Assembly (NCBI GenBank): GCA_900544395.1
Contig: UQVC01000025.1
Coordinates: 1-34,962 of the forward strand
From: an uncultured Ruminococcus sp.
GTDB lineage: Bacteria; Bacillota; Clostridia; Lachnospirales; Lachnospiraceae
Length of the DNA: 34,962 nt
Reading direction: 5' to 3'
The position numbers and the translations under genes are program-made. Below the pieces are notes generated by a model that was not told the origin of the DNA, did not search any database, and worked only from the letters and a program-made list of their open reading frames with translations. Shown piece after piece: positions 23,910 through 32,960 of the stretch. Within the stretch, counting starts at the first letter, position 1, and each line of letters starts with the position of its first letter.

Positions 23910-26261
23910 TTACGGACTTTCCCAGAAAGTCCGTATTTCTTGTTCCAGATTTTTCACACTTCCCAGTTGATACTGCTGCCACTCTCTCGGAAACACTTCC
24001 CGGTATCGCATTGCCCGAAATCTGTCATCCAACAACAGGATCACACCTCTGTCACTTTCCGTTCGGATCACCCTCCCGGCAGACTGCAGAACTTTGTTCA
24101 TTCCCGGATACAGATACGCATAGTCAAATCCATCCATGTCAGCAACATTAAAATACTGCTTTAAAATTTCCCGTTCTGTACACACCTGAGGAAGCCCTGT
24201 TCCGGCGATCACTGCTCCGATCAACTTGTCATCTGTCAGATCAATCCCCTCTGAAAAAATTCCGCCCATCACGCAAAATGCAACCAGACTTTTCTCTCTT
24301 TCCTGTTCAAATTCCTCCAAAAACTCTTCCCTCTGTTCTTCATCCATATACGAAACCTGACAGATACTGTCGACTTCGTGATCAACACACTCCAAAAAGC
24401 ACGTATGTACCTCTTCCAAAAAACGGTACGATGGAAAAAACGCCATATAATTTCCTTTTTTCTGTTCTGCCATCACTGCAATATATCTGGCAAATCTCTG
24501 ATATGTACTCTCTCCCCTTCTTGTATAACGGGTACTTACATCCGTTCCAATAAAAAGAAATTTATTTTCCTGCGGAAAAGAACTATGTGCATACACTGCA
24601 TAATCATCTTTCTCAACACTAAGCAGCTTTTTATAGTAATGAACCGGAAGCAGTGTTGCAGAAAAGAAAATCGTACTGTTTCCCTGTTCCAGATAATTTT
24701 GAAGATTCACCGCCGGATTGACACAAAAAAGCTTGATTTGAAACCTTCCGTCTTCCATCATTTCCGAAAAGATCACATAATTTTCATCCATGATATCATG
24801 GATATTTAAAAAACTGCGCACTGCAAAATAAAAATCCAGCACCCGCTTTTTCTTTTCTGCATCCTTGCATTCTTCCAGATAATCTTCCAGTTTCGAAAGC
24901 ACATTCATCAACTTTAACGCAATATGCGATACACTTTTTAAAATCTGATAATGCTCACACTCTCTCTTTAATTCCAAAAACTGCTGATTACATTCTGACA
25001 AACCCTTTGCCAGTTTCGGATCCTCTGCTTTTACCAGTTTTCTTACTTCCAGTAAATCTTCTTTGTATAGAGATGCACTATACATCTCCCTTCCCCGCTC
25101 CACCAGATTATGCGCCTCATCGATCAGAAACAGGTATTCCCCTTTTCCACTTTCTGAGAAAAAGCGCTTTATATGAGCCTGCGGATCAAACACATAATTG
25201 TAATCACAGATCACTGCATCTGCCCAGTTGGACACATCCAGAGACATCTCAAACGGACAGACCATGTACTTTTTCGCCTGTTCTTCCAGAACCTCTCTGC
25301 TCCAGTCGCCGGAATGTGTGATCAGATCAAAAACTGCATCATTCACTCTGTCAAAATGTCCTTTTGCATAAGGACAGGCATCCGGATTGCACTCTGCCTC
25401 CTCACAAAAACAGATTTTTTCTTTTGCTGTCAGCGTAATGGTCTTATACAACAGCCCCTTTTCTTTCAACAGGGAAAATGCCTGCTCTGCAACTGTCCTC
25501 GTAATCGTCTTCGCTGTCAGATAAAAAATCTTTTCTCCCAGCCCTTCCCCCACTGCCCGCACTGCCGGAAATACAGTTGCCATTGTTTTTCCCACTCCGG
25601 TAGGCGCCTGGATAAACAGCTTTTTCTTTCGCAAGATCGTGCGGTATACCGAGGCCACCAGGTCGCGCTGTCCTTCTCGATAGGGAAAAGGAAACTCAAT
25701 CTGCCGGATCGAATCATTGCGTACATTCCGCCATTCAATTTCAAATTTTGCCCATTTTTCATATTGTGTCACCAGATCCTGAAACCACGTCTGAAGCTCT
25801 TGAAATTCAAATTCCTGGCAAAACCTGCGGATTTCCTCTGTTTCCATCTGACAATACGTCATCTGAACGTCAATGCACTTCAAAGAATTCTGAACTGCAT
25901 AAATATAAGCATAACATTTTGCCTGAGCCAAATGAACGGGAACGGGCGCTTCCAGATGTTCCAGACTTCGCAAAATCCCCTTGATCTCATCGATCAGGAC
26001 TTTTCCGTCATCTTTCAAAACTCCATCGGCGCGCCCTTCTATCTGCAAAACAAACCCATCGCACGGCATCTGTATTTTAAGCGGAACCTCCGCTGTGTAA
26101 TTCGTTCCCATACGGCTTTGTATTTTGCGGTGTATTTTACCGCCCAGCAGCATGGCATCTTTTTCCATACTGCCGGACACTCTGTTGTCAATGTCCCCTT
26201 CCCGCAGAATAAATTCTACAAGGCTGCGGACAGATATCCTTATGATTGTTTCCTCTTTCAT
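23910..26261 (-). CDS. DinG/XPD-type helicase with N-terminal PD-(D/E)XK nuclease domain
   Basis: The 783-residue product joins a nuclease-like domain (about 40-175, with GRADGVLKDDGKVLIDEIKG: Asp79, Asp91, Glu92 and Lys94) to a helicase. Walker A APTGVGKT lies at 219-226, DEAH at 381-384, and Cys284 or Cys286, Cys291, Cys296 and Cys335 could hold a 4Fe-4S cluster, as in XPD/DinG. A C-terminal QSAGRVIRTESDRG is the last helicase motif. The likely role is DNA repair or unwinding. It follows the SPFH gene by five bases. Its stop codon lies inside the hairpin that ends the convergent LysR gene. Confidence 0.9.
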   Translation of the reverse strand: MKEETIIRISVRSLVEFILREGDIDNRVSGSMEKDAMLLGGKIHRKIQSRMGTNYTAEVPLKIQMPCDGFVLQIEGRADGVLKDDGKVLIDEIKGILRSLEHLEAPVPVHLAQAKCYAYIYAVQNSLKCIDVQMTYCQMETEEIRRFCQEFEFQELQTWFQDLVTQYEKWAKFEIEWRNVRNDSIRQIEFPFPYREGQRDLVASVYRTILRKKKLFIQAPTGVGKTMATVFPAVRAVGEGLGEKIFYLTAKTITRTVAEQAFSLLKEKGLLYKTITLTAKEKICFCEEAECNPDACPYAKGHFDRVNDAVFDLITHSGDWSREVLEEQAKKYMVCPFEMSLDVSNWADAVICDYNYVFDPQAHIKRFFSESGKGEYLFLIDEAHNLVERGREMYSASLYKEDLLEVRKLVKAEDPKLAKGLSECNQQFLELKRECEHYQILKSVSHIALKLMNVLSKLEDYLEECKDAEKKKRVLDFYFAVRSFLNIHDIMDENYVIFSEMMEDGRFQIKLFCVNPAVNLQNYLEQGNSTIFFSATLLPVHYYKKLLSVEKDDYAVYAHSSFPQENKFLFIGTDVSTRYTRRGESTYQRFARYIAVMAEQKKGNYMAFFPSYRFLEEVHTCFLECVDHEVDSICQVSYMDEEQREEFLEEFEQEREKSLVAFCVMGGIFSEGIDLTDDKLIGAVIAGTGLPQVCTEREILKQYFNVADMDGFDYAYLYPGMNKVLQSAGRVIRTESDRGVILLLDDRFRAMRYREVFPREWQQYQLGSVKNLEQEIRTFWESP
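23911..23940 (+). terminator. Terminator of the LysR gene
   Basis: Arms TACGGACTTT and AAAGTCCGTA around CCCAG (23911-23934), then a short T-rich tail. It overlaps the last codons of the helicase gene on the other strand. Confidence 0.65.
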
Positions 26262-26266
26262 GTTCT

Positions 26267-27202
26267 CTACTCTACTGCTTTATCCGGTCTTGCAACCTCT
26301 GCGATCGTCTTGGTCAGACCAGCGATTCCCTGTAATTCGGACGGAATGATAATCTTGGTTGCTCTTCCGTCTGCTGCTTTGGCAAACGCTTCAAGACTCT
26401 TTAAAGTCAGTACTGCATCATCCGCACCTGCCTGTTTAATAAATTCAATTCCTTCTGCTGATGCTTTCTGAACGGTACGGATTGCTTCCGCCTGTCCTTC
26501 CGCCTCTTTGATTCTCTTCTGCTTTTCTGCTTCCGCATTCAGGATTGCCGCCTGTTTTTCCGCCTCCGCTTCCAGGATCAAAGATTCTTTCTTACCTTCT
26601 GCCACCAGAATTGTAGATTTCTTTTCTCCTTCCGCTTTCAGAATCGCTTCCCTTCTTTCACGTTCTGCCTTCATCTGTTTCTCCATCGCATCCTGGATTG
26701 CAGTCGGAGGCATGATATTTTTCAGTTCCACACGATTCACCTTGATTCCCCACGGGTCTGTAGCGATATCCAGCGATGTGCGCATCTCCGAATTGATCGT
26801 CTCTCTGGATGTCAGAGTCTCATCCAGTTCCAGATCTCCGATGATATTACGCAGTGTAGTCGCTGTCAGATTTTCAATCGCTGCAATCGGGTTCTCCACT
26901 CCATACGCATACTGCTTCGGATCTGTAATCTGAAAAAAGATCACCGTATCAATCTGCATCGTAACATTATCTTTTGTGATCACGGCCTGCGGTTCAAAAT
27001 CTACAACCTGCTCTTTGAGTGATACTCTCTTTGCCACACGATCCAGAATCGGGATCTTAAAATGAATTCCAACACCCCACGTCTCTTTATATCCACCCAG
27101 ACGTTCCAGAATATACGCATGTGCCTGTGGTACGATTCGGATATTTGCTGCCAGAATCAATATCACCAATACCAATAAAACTCCTAATACCATCAATCCC
27201 AT
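26267..27202 (-). CDS. SPFH/Band 7 stomatin-like membrane protein
   Basis: The 311-residue product has an N-terminal membrane segment (about 2-22, MVLGVLLVLVILILAANI) and a Band 7 domain (about 23-180: YILERLGGYKETWGVGIHFKIPILDRVAKRV). An Ala/Glu/Lys coiled coil follows (about 185-245, EGEKKSTILVAEGKKESLIL). It is of the QmcA/stomatin type, forms ring assemblies and organises the membrane. It lies three bases after the NfeD gene, the usual partner, and is followed by the helicase gene. Confidence 0.93.
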   Translation of the reverse strand: MGLMVLGVLLVLVILILAANIRIVPQAHAYILERLGGYKETWGVGIHFKIPILDRVAKRVSLKEQVVDFEPQAVITKDNVTMQIDTVIFFQITDPKQYAYGVENPIAAIENLTATTLRNIIGDLELDETLTSRETINSEMRTSLDIATDPWGIKVNRVELKNIMPPTAIQDAMEKQMKAERERREAILKAEGEKKSTILVAEGKKESLILEAEAEKQAAILNAEAEKQKRIKEAEGQAEAIRTVQKASAEGIEFIKQAGADDAVLTLKSLEAFAKAADGRATKIIIPSELQGIAGLTKTIAEVARPDKAVE

Positions 27203-27205
27203 CCT

Positions 27206-27646
27206 CTAGTCCTCCTTATACGGTTCTACAATCAATTTTACGCCGGAAATCCGGATTACTCTTGCCAGAGTATCCTTTTCCAGAACTTCTTTACCATCTG
27301 TCCTCACTGTCCATTCCATTCCGTCCAAAATTCCTTTTCCGGTCTGTGCAAGATCATCTACTCTCTGTGTAATTCTGACAATTTTTCCCACTGCCTGTTC
27401 ATAGTTTGTCTTTTCATGATGTGCATTGACATATTTTACTGCAAACGGTCTCGTAAAATACACAAGCACAAATGAAACCAGGATAAACGCCCCGATCTGC
27501 CAGATCAGATCGACTCCCAGCAGCTCTAAAATCAGCGCTGCCAGTGCACCTCCTGCAAACCAGATGGAGGTCAGACCCACAGTCAACAGTTCTACAATCA
27601 GAAGAATAACAAAAAGCGCCAGCCAGACGATTGCCTCTCTCTCCAT
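27206..27646 (-). CDS. NfeD-family membrane protein
   Basis: The 146-residue product has two to three N-terminal membrane segments (VWLALFVILLIVELL, IWFAGGALAALILELLGV, IGAFILVSFVLVYF) and a C-terminal OB-fold region (about 80-140, VGKIVRITQRVDDLAQTGKGIL). NfeD proteins pair with stomatin/SPFH proteins, and here the partner follows at three bases. The ATG at 27646 has AAGGAGAGAT upstream. A TATAAT occurs at 27710-27715 but no good -35 is seen. Confidence 0.92.
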   Translation of the reverse strand: MEREAIVWLALFVILLIVELLTVGLTSIWFAGGALAALILELLGVDLIWQIGAFILVSFVLVYFTRPFAVKYVNAHHEKTNYEQAVGKIVRITQRVDDLAQTGKGILDGMEWTVRTDGKEVLEKDTLARVIRISGVKLIVEPYKED

Positions 27647-27725
27647 ATCTCTCCTTCCTTTCTCTTATCAACGCCACTTTGTTATCCTTATGTTAAACTA
27701 AGTCCTCCTATTATACAATAGTTTT

Positions 27726-28487
27726 TTACTGGAATTCTGTCACATTTTTACGATATTTGACCGGTATATTTGTTCGCTGGCATTTTAAATTTTCCCGTTC
27801 CTTGATCGAGATGGTTTTAAAAAATCCTTTCCACAATTTTTCATACTCCTTCTCGGCTTCCGTGATCTGCTCTGTCACATTCCGCTCTGGCACTTCTCCT
27901 TGTACCAGCACCCAATGCTTTCCGGCCGGATGTACCAGAAATTCCTGATGCGTATTGTCATAGATCACCCAGTTTTCCATCGGAAAACGATCTGCAAAAT
28001 GCTCTGCGATACATGTCAGCACCCTGTTCTTCGGCTCTATCTCGGAAAACAAAACTCCGTTTTCCAGTTCCCGAAATCTTACAAACTCAATAAAATAATG
28101 GGCTTCATTCGAAACTCTGCGTTTCATTTCAAACACTTTTGCCACAGAGGGATTGCCCAGAAAATCCATAATCCTTTTACTTGGCTTTACCTGTCTCGCT
28201 GCCTGCATGACATGTAGTATCGCCTCTGCTTTCATCGCATCTTCACACAACAGGGCATAAGAAATATCCTCATAAGTCTGCTCTCCCATATGATCCCGTA
28301 TCAGGCGTTCCACCGCCTGCGCTTTCTTTTCGGATGATACAACTTCTGCATATTCGCAGAACAGCTGCTGCTGTGTCTTTCCCAAAAGCCCGATTCCTAC
28401 CTCTTTATTGCGGTTTTCTTTCCATGCGTCATAAATTGCCGAAAGCATCTCGGTTCTGTCATCTCTGCAAATATAAATCTTTTTCAT
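27726..28487 (-). CDS. TIGR03915-family putative DNA-repair partner protein
   Basis: The 253-residue product has the TIGR03915/DUF4130 pattern: YICRDDRTEMLSAIYDAW at the start, RVSNEAHYFIEFVRFRELENG in the middle, FPMENWVIYDNTHQEFLVHP and LWKGFFKTISIKERENLKCQ near the end. Such proteins are always found beside the radical SAM protein of TIGR03916, as here (12 bases apart), and may process or supply its DNA substrate. The biochemical role is not established. It is the second gene of an SOS-controlled operon. Confidence 0.92.
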   Translation of the reverse strand: MKKIYICRDDRTEMLSAIYDAWKENRNKEVGIGLLGKTQQQLFCEYAEVVSSEKKAQAVERLIRDHMGEQTYEDISYALLCEDAMKAEAILHVMQAARQVKPSKRIMDFLGNPSVAKVFEMKRRVSNEAHYFIEFVRFRELENGVLFSEIEPKNRVLTCIAEHFADRFPMENWVIYDNTHQEFLVHPAGKHWVLVQGEVPERNVTEQITEAEKEYEKLWKGFFKTISIKERENLKCQRTNIPVKYRKNVTEFQ

Positions 28488-28499
28488 ATCCCTCTCCTG

Positions 28500-29828
28500 T
28501 CATACCATAGTCACGATCTGGTTCCCGGTAAAATTTACATCATCAAATAAGGATAACTGCTGATAATTCATCCCTGCAACACTGTCCGGCAAACGTTCTT
28601 TCGTATTCAAAAGATTCCTTGTAATATAATCTTCTTCTATTTTCGTTTTATACATCATTTTTCCACTGCACGTAATAAAATAGAGCGCCCGTTTTAATAC
28701 CACTCCCATTTTCCTGAGGTCTTCAAATCCAAGAGATCCGAACCGCCTTGCTTTTACGATCCTGCCCGCTGATTTGTAACCGATCCCGGGAACACGCAGC
28801 AAAACATCATATGACGCCCGATTCACTTCGACAGGAAAATATTCCAGATGATTCAGCGCCCAGTTACACTTCGGATCCAGGAATATATTAAAATTCGGAT
28901 TTTTCTCATTCAGCAGCTCATTTGCTTCAAACTTGTAATACCGCAGCAGCCAGTCTGCCTGATATAGTCTGTGTTCCCGAAGAAGCGGCGGTCCATCTGA
29001 TGTTCTTGCCGGAAGTGCCTTGTCTTCATTGACCGCCACAAAAGCAGAATAAAACACACGCTTTAATCCAAATTTCTGGTAGAGTGACTCTGCCACACGC
29101 AGGATCTGATAATCTGTCTCCGGAGAGGCGCCGATGATCATCTGCGTACTCTGGCCGGCAGGCACAAAACGCGGCGCACTTTTATACAGCGTCAGCTCCT
29201 GTCTGTTCTCTTTGGACTTCTCCTGGACCAGCCGCATGGGTGCCAGAATATTTTTTCTTGACTTGTGTGGTGCCAGAAGTCTCAAACTCTCGGCTGTCGG
29301 CAATTCCAGATTCACACTCATCCTGTCTGCCAGAAATCCCACTTTCTGAATCAGAATCGGATCTGCTCCCGGAATTGCCTTTACATGAATGTATCCCTGA
29401 AAATTGCAGACATGACGCAGCTTATACAAGGCTGCATAGATCAGCTCCATCGTATAGTTCGGATTTTTTAAAATTCCAGAACTTAAGAACAATCCTTCGA
29501 TATAATTTCTTCTGTAAAATTCCATCGTCAATGTGCAGATCTCATCCGGCGTAAAAGATGTACGGATCACGTCATTGGAAGATCGATTCACACAATATTT
29601 GCAGTCATAAATACACTCGTTCGTAAATAAAATCTTCAGAAGTGAAATACACCTTCCATCCGCAGAAAAGCTGTGACAGATTCCCGCCTTGCTGCAATTG
29701 CCTATACCTGTGCCATCACCTTTCCTTTCTACGCCGCTGGAGGTGCACGCCACATCATACTTTGCCGCATCAGTCAGAATCTGAAGTTTTTCATAGATTG
29801 ACATTTTTTCCTGAATAATCTCCGCCAT
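28500..29828 (-). CDS. Putative DNA modification/repair radical SAM protein (TIGR03916)
   Basis: The 442-residue product has the radical SAM cluster motif CIYDCKYC (Cys72, Cys76, Cys79), additional Cys near the N-terminus (28, 45, 51, 60), and a C-terminal helix-hairpin-helix VPGIGYKSAGRIV (about 340-355) that could bind DNA. Family knowledge suggests a DNA-repair or modification role; the substrate is unknown. It is the first gene of the operon with TIGR03915. Two LexA-type boxes cover its promoter, which supports a repair role in the SOS response. Confidence 0.93.
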   Translation of the reverse strand: MAEIIQEKMSIYEKLQILTDAAKYDVACTSSGVERKGDGTGIGNCSKAGICHSFSADGRCISLLKILFTNECIYDCKYCVNRSSNDVIRTSFTPDEICTLTMEFYRRNYIEGLFLSSGILKNPNYTMELIYAALYKLRHVCNFQGYIHVKAIPGADPILIQKVGFLADRMSVNLELPTAESLRLLAPHKSRKNILAPMRLVQEKSKENRQELTLYKSAPRFVPAGQSTQMIIGASPETDYQILRVAESLYQKFGLKRVFYSAFVAVNEDKALPARTSDGPPLLREHRLYQADWLLRYYKFEANELLNEKNPNFNIFLDPKCNWALNHLEYFPVEVNRASYDVLLRVPGIGYKSAGRIVKARRFGSLGFEDLRKMGVVLKRALYFITCSGKMMYKTKIEEDYITRNLLNTKERLPDSVAGMNYQQLSLFDDVNFTGNQIVTMV

Positions 29829-29843
29829 ATTTCCGCTCCCTTC

Positions 29844-29892
29844 AGAACATATGTTCTTTTTGTATTATAGCATTCAGAACATATGTTTGCAA
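29844..29892 (-). promoter_or_regulatory. SOS promoter with two LexA boxes
   Basis: The promoter is TTGCAA (29887-29892), a 17-base spacer and TATAAT (29864-29869). LexA-type boxes lie at 29844-29857 (AGAACATATGTTCT, perfect) and 29876-29889 (AGAACATATGTTTG), one in the spacer and one just after the -10. They match the Gram-positive consensus GAAC-N4-GTTC. Centres are 32 bases apart, about three helical turns. Confidence 0.9.
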
Positions 29893-29918
29893 GTTCTTTT
29901 TTAAGAAATTACCAGTAC

Positions 29919-29957
29919 AAAAAAAGAACACTGTCTTTTCAGACAATGTCCTTTTTT
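29919..29957 (-). terminator. Terminator of ptsH-ptsI
   Basis: Hairpin arms AAAAAAAGAACACTGTCT and AGACAATGTCCTTTTTT around TTTC, ending just downstream of the ptsI stop, with a T-run on the minus strand. Confidence 0.85.
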
Positions 29958-29965
29958 GTATCTGA

Positions 29966-31588
29966 TTATTCACAATCACGGATTTTCTTTCTCAGCGGAA
30001 GAACCATCGATGGAGAAACAGAAAGTTCATCCAGTCCCATCTTCAGGAATTCTTCTGTCAATTCCAGATCTGCGCCAAGTTCTCCGCAAATACCGATCCA
30101 TTTTCCTTCTGCATGTGCATTCTCTGCAGCCATGCGGATCATCGCCAGCACTGCCGGATGATGCGGATCATAGAACTCGTCCAGTTTTGAATTCTGACGG
30201 TCGATCGCCAGAGTGTACTGTGTCAGGTCATTCGTTCCCACACTGAAGAAGTCAACTTCCTTTGCCAGTTCACGGCTGATCATAACAGAAGCCGGAGTCT
30301 CGATCATCACACCAAGCTCCACATCTTCTTTATATGGGATTCCCTGCTCTTTCAACTCTGCTTTCACTTCTTTGATCATCTCTTTGATCTTATGAATCTC
30401 TGAAACAGAAATGATCATTGGGAACATGATCGAAATATTTCCGTAAAATGCAGCTCTGTAAAGTGCACGAAGCTGTGTCTTAAAGATTTCCGGTCTTGTC
30501 AGACAAATACGGATCGCACGATATCCAAGTGCCGGATTCTCTTCTTTGTCCAGTTCGAAATAATCCACCTGTTTATCAGCTCCGATATCCAGTGTACGGA
30601 TGATCACTTTTTTCCCTGCCATGTTTTCTGCAACCTGCTTGTATACTGCAAACTGCTGCTCTTCTGTCGGGAATGTCTCATTCTCCAGATATAAGAACTC
30701 ACTGCGGAACAAACCGATTCCGCCTGCATCATTTTTCAGGACTGCACCAACATCAGATGCATTTCCGATATTTGCATATACATTGATCTTCTGACCACTC
30801 TTTGTGATGTTCTCTTTTCCTTTGAGCTGTTCCAAGAGTGCCTTTTTCTCAAGATCTTCTTCCCGCTTTTTCTGCATTCTGGAAAGTGTCTCTTCATCCG
30901 GATCAATATACAATGTTCCTGTAAATCCGTCGATCACAGCCATCTTTCCGTCATATTGAGGACTCAGACTTTCACCCAGACCGATAACAGCCGGGATATT
31001 CATGGTACGCGCCAGAATCGCAGTATGAGAATTGGAAGAACCGTACATCGTTGCAAATGCAAGTACTTTGCTCTTATCCAGCTGTACCGTCTCACTCGGT
31101 GCCAGATCATCTGCTGCAATGATCGAAGGCTCGTCTGTCTGCTTGATTCCCTCGCTGACTCCGCAGAGGATATCCAGCACACGCTCAGAAACATCCTTTA
31201 CGTCCGCTGCACGTCCCCGCATATATGCATCATCCATTGCCGCAAACATCTGCGCAAAATTGTCAGCTGTCGTTGCTACTGCAAACTCTGCATTGACTTC
31301 CTGAGAACGGATGATATTTTCGATAGACTCAATATAATCCAGGTCTTCCAGCATCATCTGATGAATCTCAAAAATCATAGCGTTGGCTTCTCCGACATCG
31401 GCAATCGATTTTTCGTACAATTCTTTTAACTGACGGATCCCCTCGGCTTTTGCTTCCTGAAATCTTACACACTCTGATTCTACATTTTCTACGTGTTCTC
31501 TTTTGATCACTTTCTGATTTCTTTTATAAAAAGAAAGTTTTCCGATGGACACTCCACCAAATACACTTTTTCCTGTTATTGTAATCAT
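29966..31588 (-). CDS. ptsI: PTS enzyme I
   Basis: This enzyme phosphorylates HPr using PEP. The 540-residue product has the phospho-His loop GSSNSHTAILAR (His188), a PEP-binding C-terminal domain (IGLFRSEFLYLE, GIMIETPASVM-like GVMIETPASVMIS) and GICGELGAD near the end. Length and motifs are normal. It follows ptsH by 26 bases on the same strand, and its terminator comes next. It supplies phosphate for BglP and other PTS transporters. Confidence 0.96.
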   Translation of the reverse strand: MITITGKSVFGGVSIGKLSFYKRNQKVIKREHVENVESECVRFQEAKAEGIRQLKELYEKSIADVGEANAMIFEIHQMMLEDLDYIESIENIIRSQEVNAEFAVATTADNFAQMFAAMDDAYMRGRAADVKDVSERVLDILCGVSEGIKQTDEPSIIAADDLAPSETVQLDKSKVLAFATMYGSSNSHTAILARTMNIPAVIGLGESLSPQYDGKMAVIDGFTGTLYIDPDEETLSRMQKKREEDLEKKALLEQLKGKENITKSGQKINVYANIGNASDVGAVLKNDAGGIGLFRSEFLYLENETFPTEEQQFAVYKQVAENMAGKKVIIRTLDIGADKQVDYFELDKEENPALGYRAIRICLTRPEIFKTQLRALYRAAFYGNISIMFPMIISVSEIHKIKEMIKEVKAELKEQGIPYKEDVELGVMIETPASVMISRELAKEVDFFSVGTNDLTQYTLAIDRQNSKLDEFYDPHHPAVLAMIRMAAENAHAEGKWIGICGELGADLELTEEFLKMGLDELSVSPSMVLPLRKKIRDCE

Positions 31589-31614
31589 AATATTTTCCTC
31601 AGACTTTATGGGAA

Positions 31615-31872
31615 TTATAAGTTTTCTTTAAAGAATGCTTCCAGTTCTGCGATTGCTGCATCTTCATCTGCACCATCAGCAGTAATTGTCACTTCTTCTC
31701 CTGTCTTTACTCCAAGTCCCATCACACCGAAGATTCTTTTTGCATCTGCAGATTTGTCACCTTTTGCAATTGTTACGGAAGATGTAAATTCTCCTGCTTT
31801 TTTCACAAGCAGTCCTGCTGGTCTTGCGTGGATTCCTTCTGCGTCTGTCACTACATATTTAAATTCTTTCAT
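31615..31872 (-). CDS. ptsH: HPr phosphocarrier protein without Ser46
   Basis: The 85-residue product has the active His15 in GIHARPAG and the usual HPr length. At position 46, where Gram-positive HPr normally has the regulatory serine in NAKSIMGVM, the sequence is DAKRIFGVM: Arg46. It should not be phosphorylated by HPr kinase at this site, so it would not act as a CcpA co-effector in the usual way. I recall other Lachnospiraceae HPr proteins without this serine. The start has AAAGGAG, and a strong promoter lies upstream. Confidence 0.95.
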   Translation of the reverse strand: MKEFKYVVTDAEGIHARPAGLLVKKAGEFTSSVTIAKGDKSADAKRIFGVMGLGVKTGEEVTITADGADEDAAIAELEAFFKENL

Positions 31873-31905
31873 AGCACTAAAACTCCTTTTGCCTTTTTTC
31901 TTTGT

Positions 31906-31934
31906 AGTATATACTATCTTTCGCTTTTTTTCAA
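31906..31934 (-). promoter_or_regulatory. Promoter of ptsH-ptsI
   Basis: -35 TTGAAA (31929-31934), 17-base spacer and -10 TATACT (31906-31911), with a short leader before ptsH. Confidence 0.75.
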
Positions 31935-31998
31935 CCTGTGTTCTGCAATAAATATGCTTTGTCTGACCAACGTTTTTTTAACATTTTGACCTAATTTT

Positions 31999-32928
31999 TC
32001 AGTCAAAAAGCGGTGTGGAAAGATATCGTTCTCCTGTATCCGGAAGCAATGCTACAATTGTCTTTCCACGGTTTTCCTCTTTTCCGGCCTCCAAAAGTGC
32101 AACTGACAGTGCTGCTCCGGAAGAAATACCAACCAGAACTCCTTCCTTTTCTGCCAGAAGACGGGAAGCTTTGTACGCCTCCTGCTCTTTCACTTTACTG
32201 ATGCGATCATAAACAGAAGTATTGAGTACATCCGGCACAAATCCGGCACCAATTCCCTGCAGTCCGTGCGGTCCCGGATTTTCTCCCGACAGCACTGCGG
32301 AAGACGCCGGCTCCACTGCCACAATCTCAATGGACGGATTGACTGATTTCAAATAAGCACCGGTTCCTGTGATCGTTCCGCCGGTACCGACACCTGCTAC
32401 AAACAGATCCACCTGTCCTTGTGTATCTTCCCAGATCTCCGGCCCTGTTGTTTTTTCGTGCGCTCTTGGATTCGCGGTATTTACGAACTGACCCAGGATC
32501 ACTGCATTTTCAATCTCCTGCTCCAGCTCTTTTGCTTTTTCAATGGCTCCTTTCATCCCCTTTGCGCCTTCTGTGAGCACAATTTCTGCGCCATATCCCT
32601 TCAGAAGTTTTCTTCGCTCGATACTCATCGTTTCCGGCATTACAAAGATTGCTCTGTATCCTCTTGACGCTGCAATCGATGCAAGCCCGATTCCGGTATT
32701 TCCACTTGTAGGCTCAATGATAGCAGATCCCTGTTTTAATGTACCGTTTTCCTCTGCCTCTGTGATCATCTGAAGCGCTGCCCGATCCTTTACGCTGCCT
32801 GCCGGATTAAAGTATTCCAGCTTCACCAGCACTCTTGCCTGGAGATTCAGTTCTTTCTCCAGATTCTTTACTTCCAGAAGTGGAGTTCTTCCGATTAATT
32901 CTGTTACACTCTGATAAATTCCTGCCAT
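31999..32928 (-). CDS. cysK: Cysteine synthase A (O-acetylserine sulfhydrylase)
   Basis: The 309-residue PLP enzyme makes cysteine from O-acetylserine and sulfide. PLP Lys47 is in NPAGSVKDRAA, the substrate loop is PTSGNTGIG (about 73-81), and a glycine-rich phosphate-binding loop, GVGTGGTITGTG, follows. Length and motifs are typical. It lies 32 bases after an Rrf2 regulator on the same strand, the pattern of CymR-type control of sulfur metabolism. Confidence 0.95.
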   Translation of the reverse strand: MAGIYQSVTELIGRTPLLEVKNLEKELNLQARVLVKLEYFNPAGSVKDRAALQMITEAEENGTLKQGSAIIEPTSGNTGIGLASIAASRGYRAIFVMPETMSIERRKLLKGYGAEIVLTEGAKGMKGAIEKAKELEQEIENAVILGQFVNTANPRAHEKTTGPEIWEDTQGQVDLFVAGVGTGGTITGTGAYLKSVNPSIEIVAVEPASSAVLSGENPGPHGLQGIGAGFVPDVLNTSVYDRISKVKEQEAYKASRLLAEKEGVLVGISSGAALSVALLEAGKEENRGKTIVALLPDTGERYLSTPLFD

Positions 32929-32960
32929 ATGTCTGTCCTCCTATATTCATTGCATCGTTT

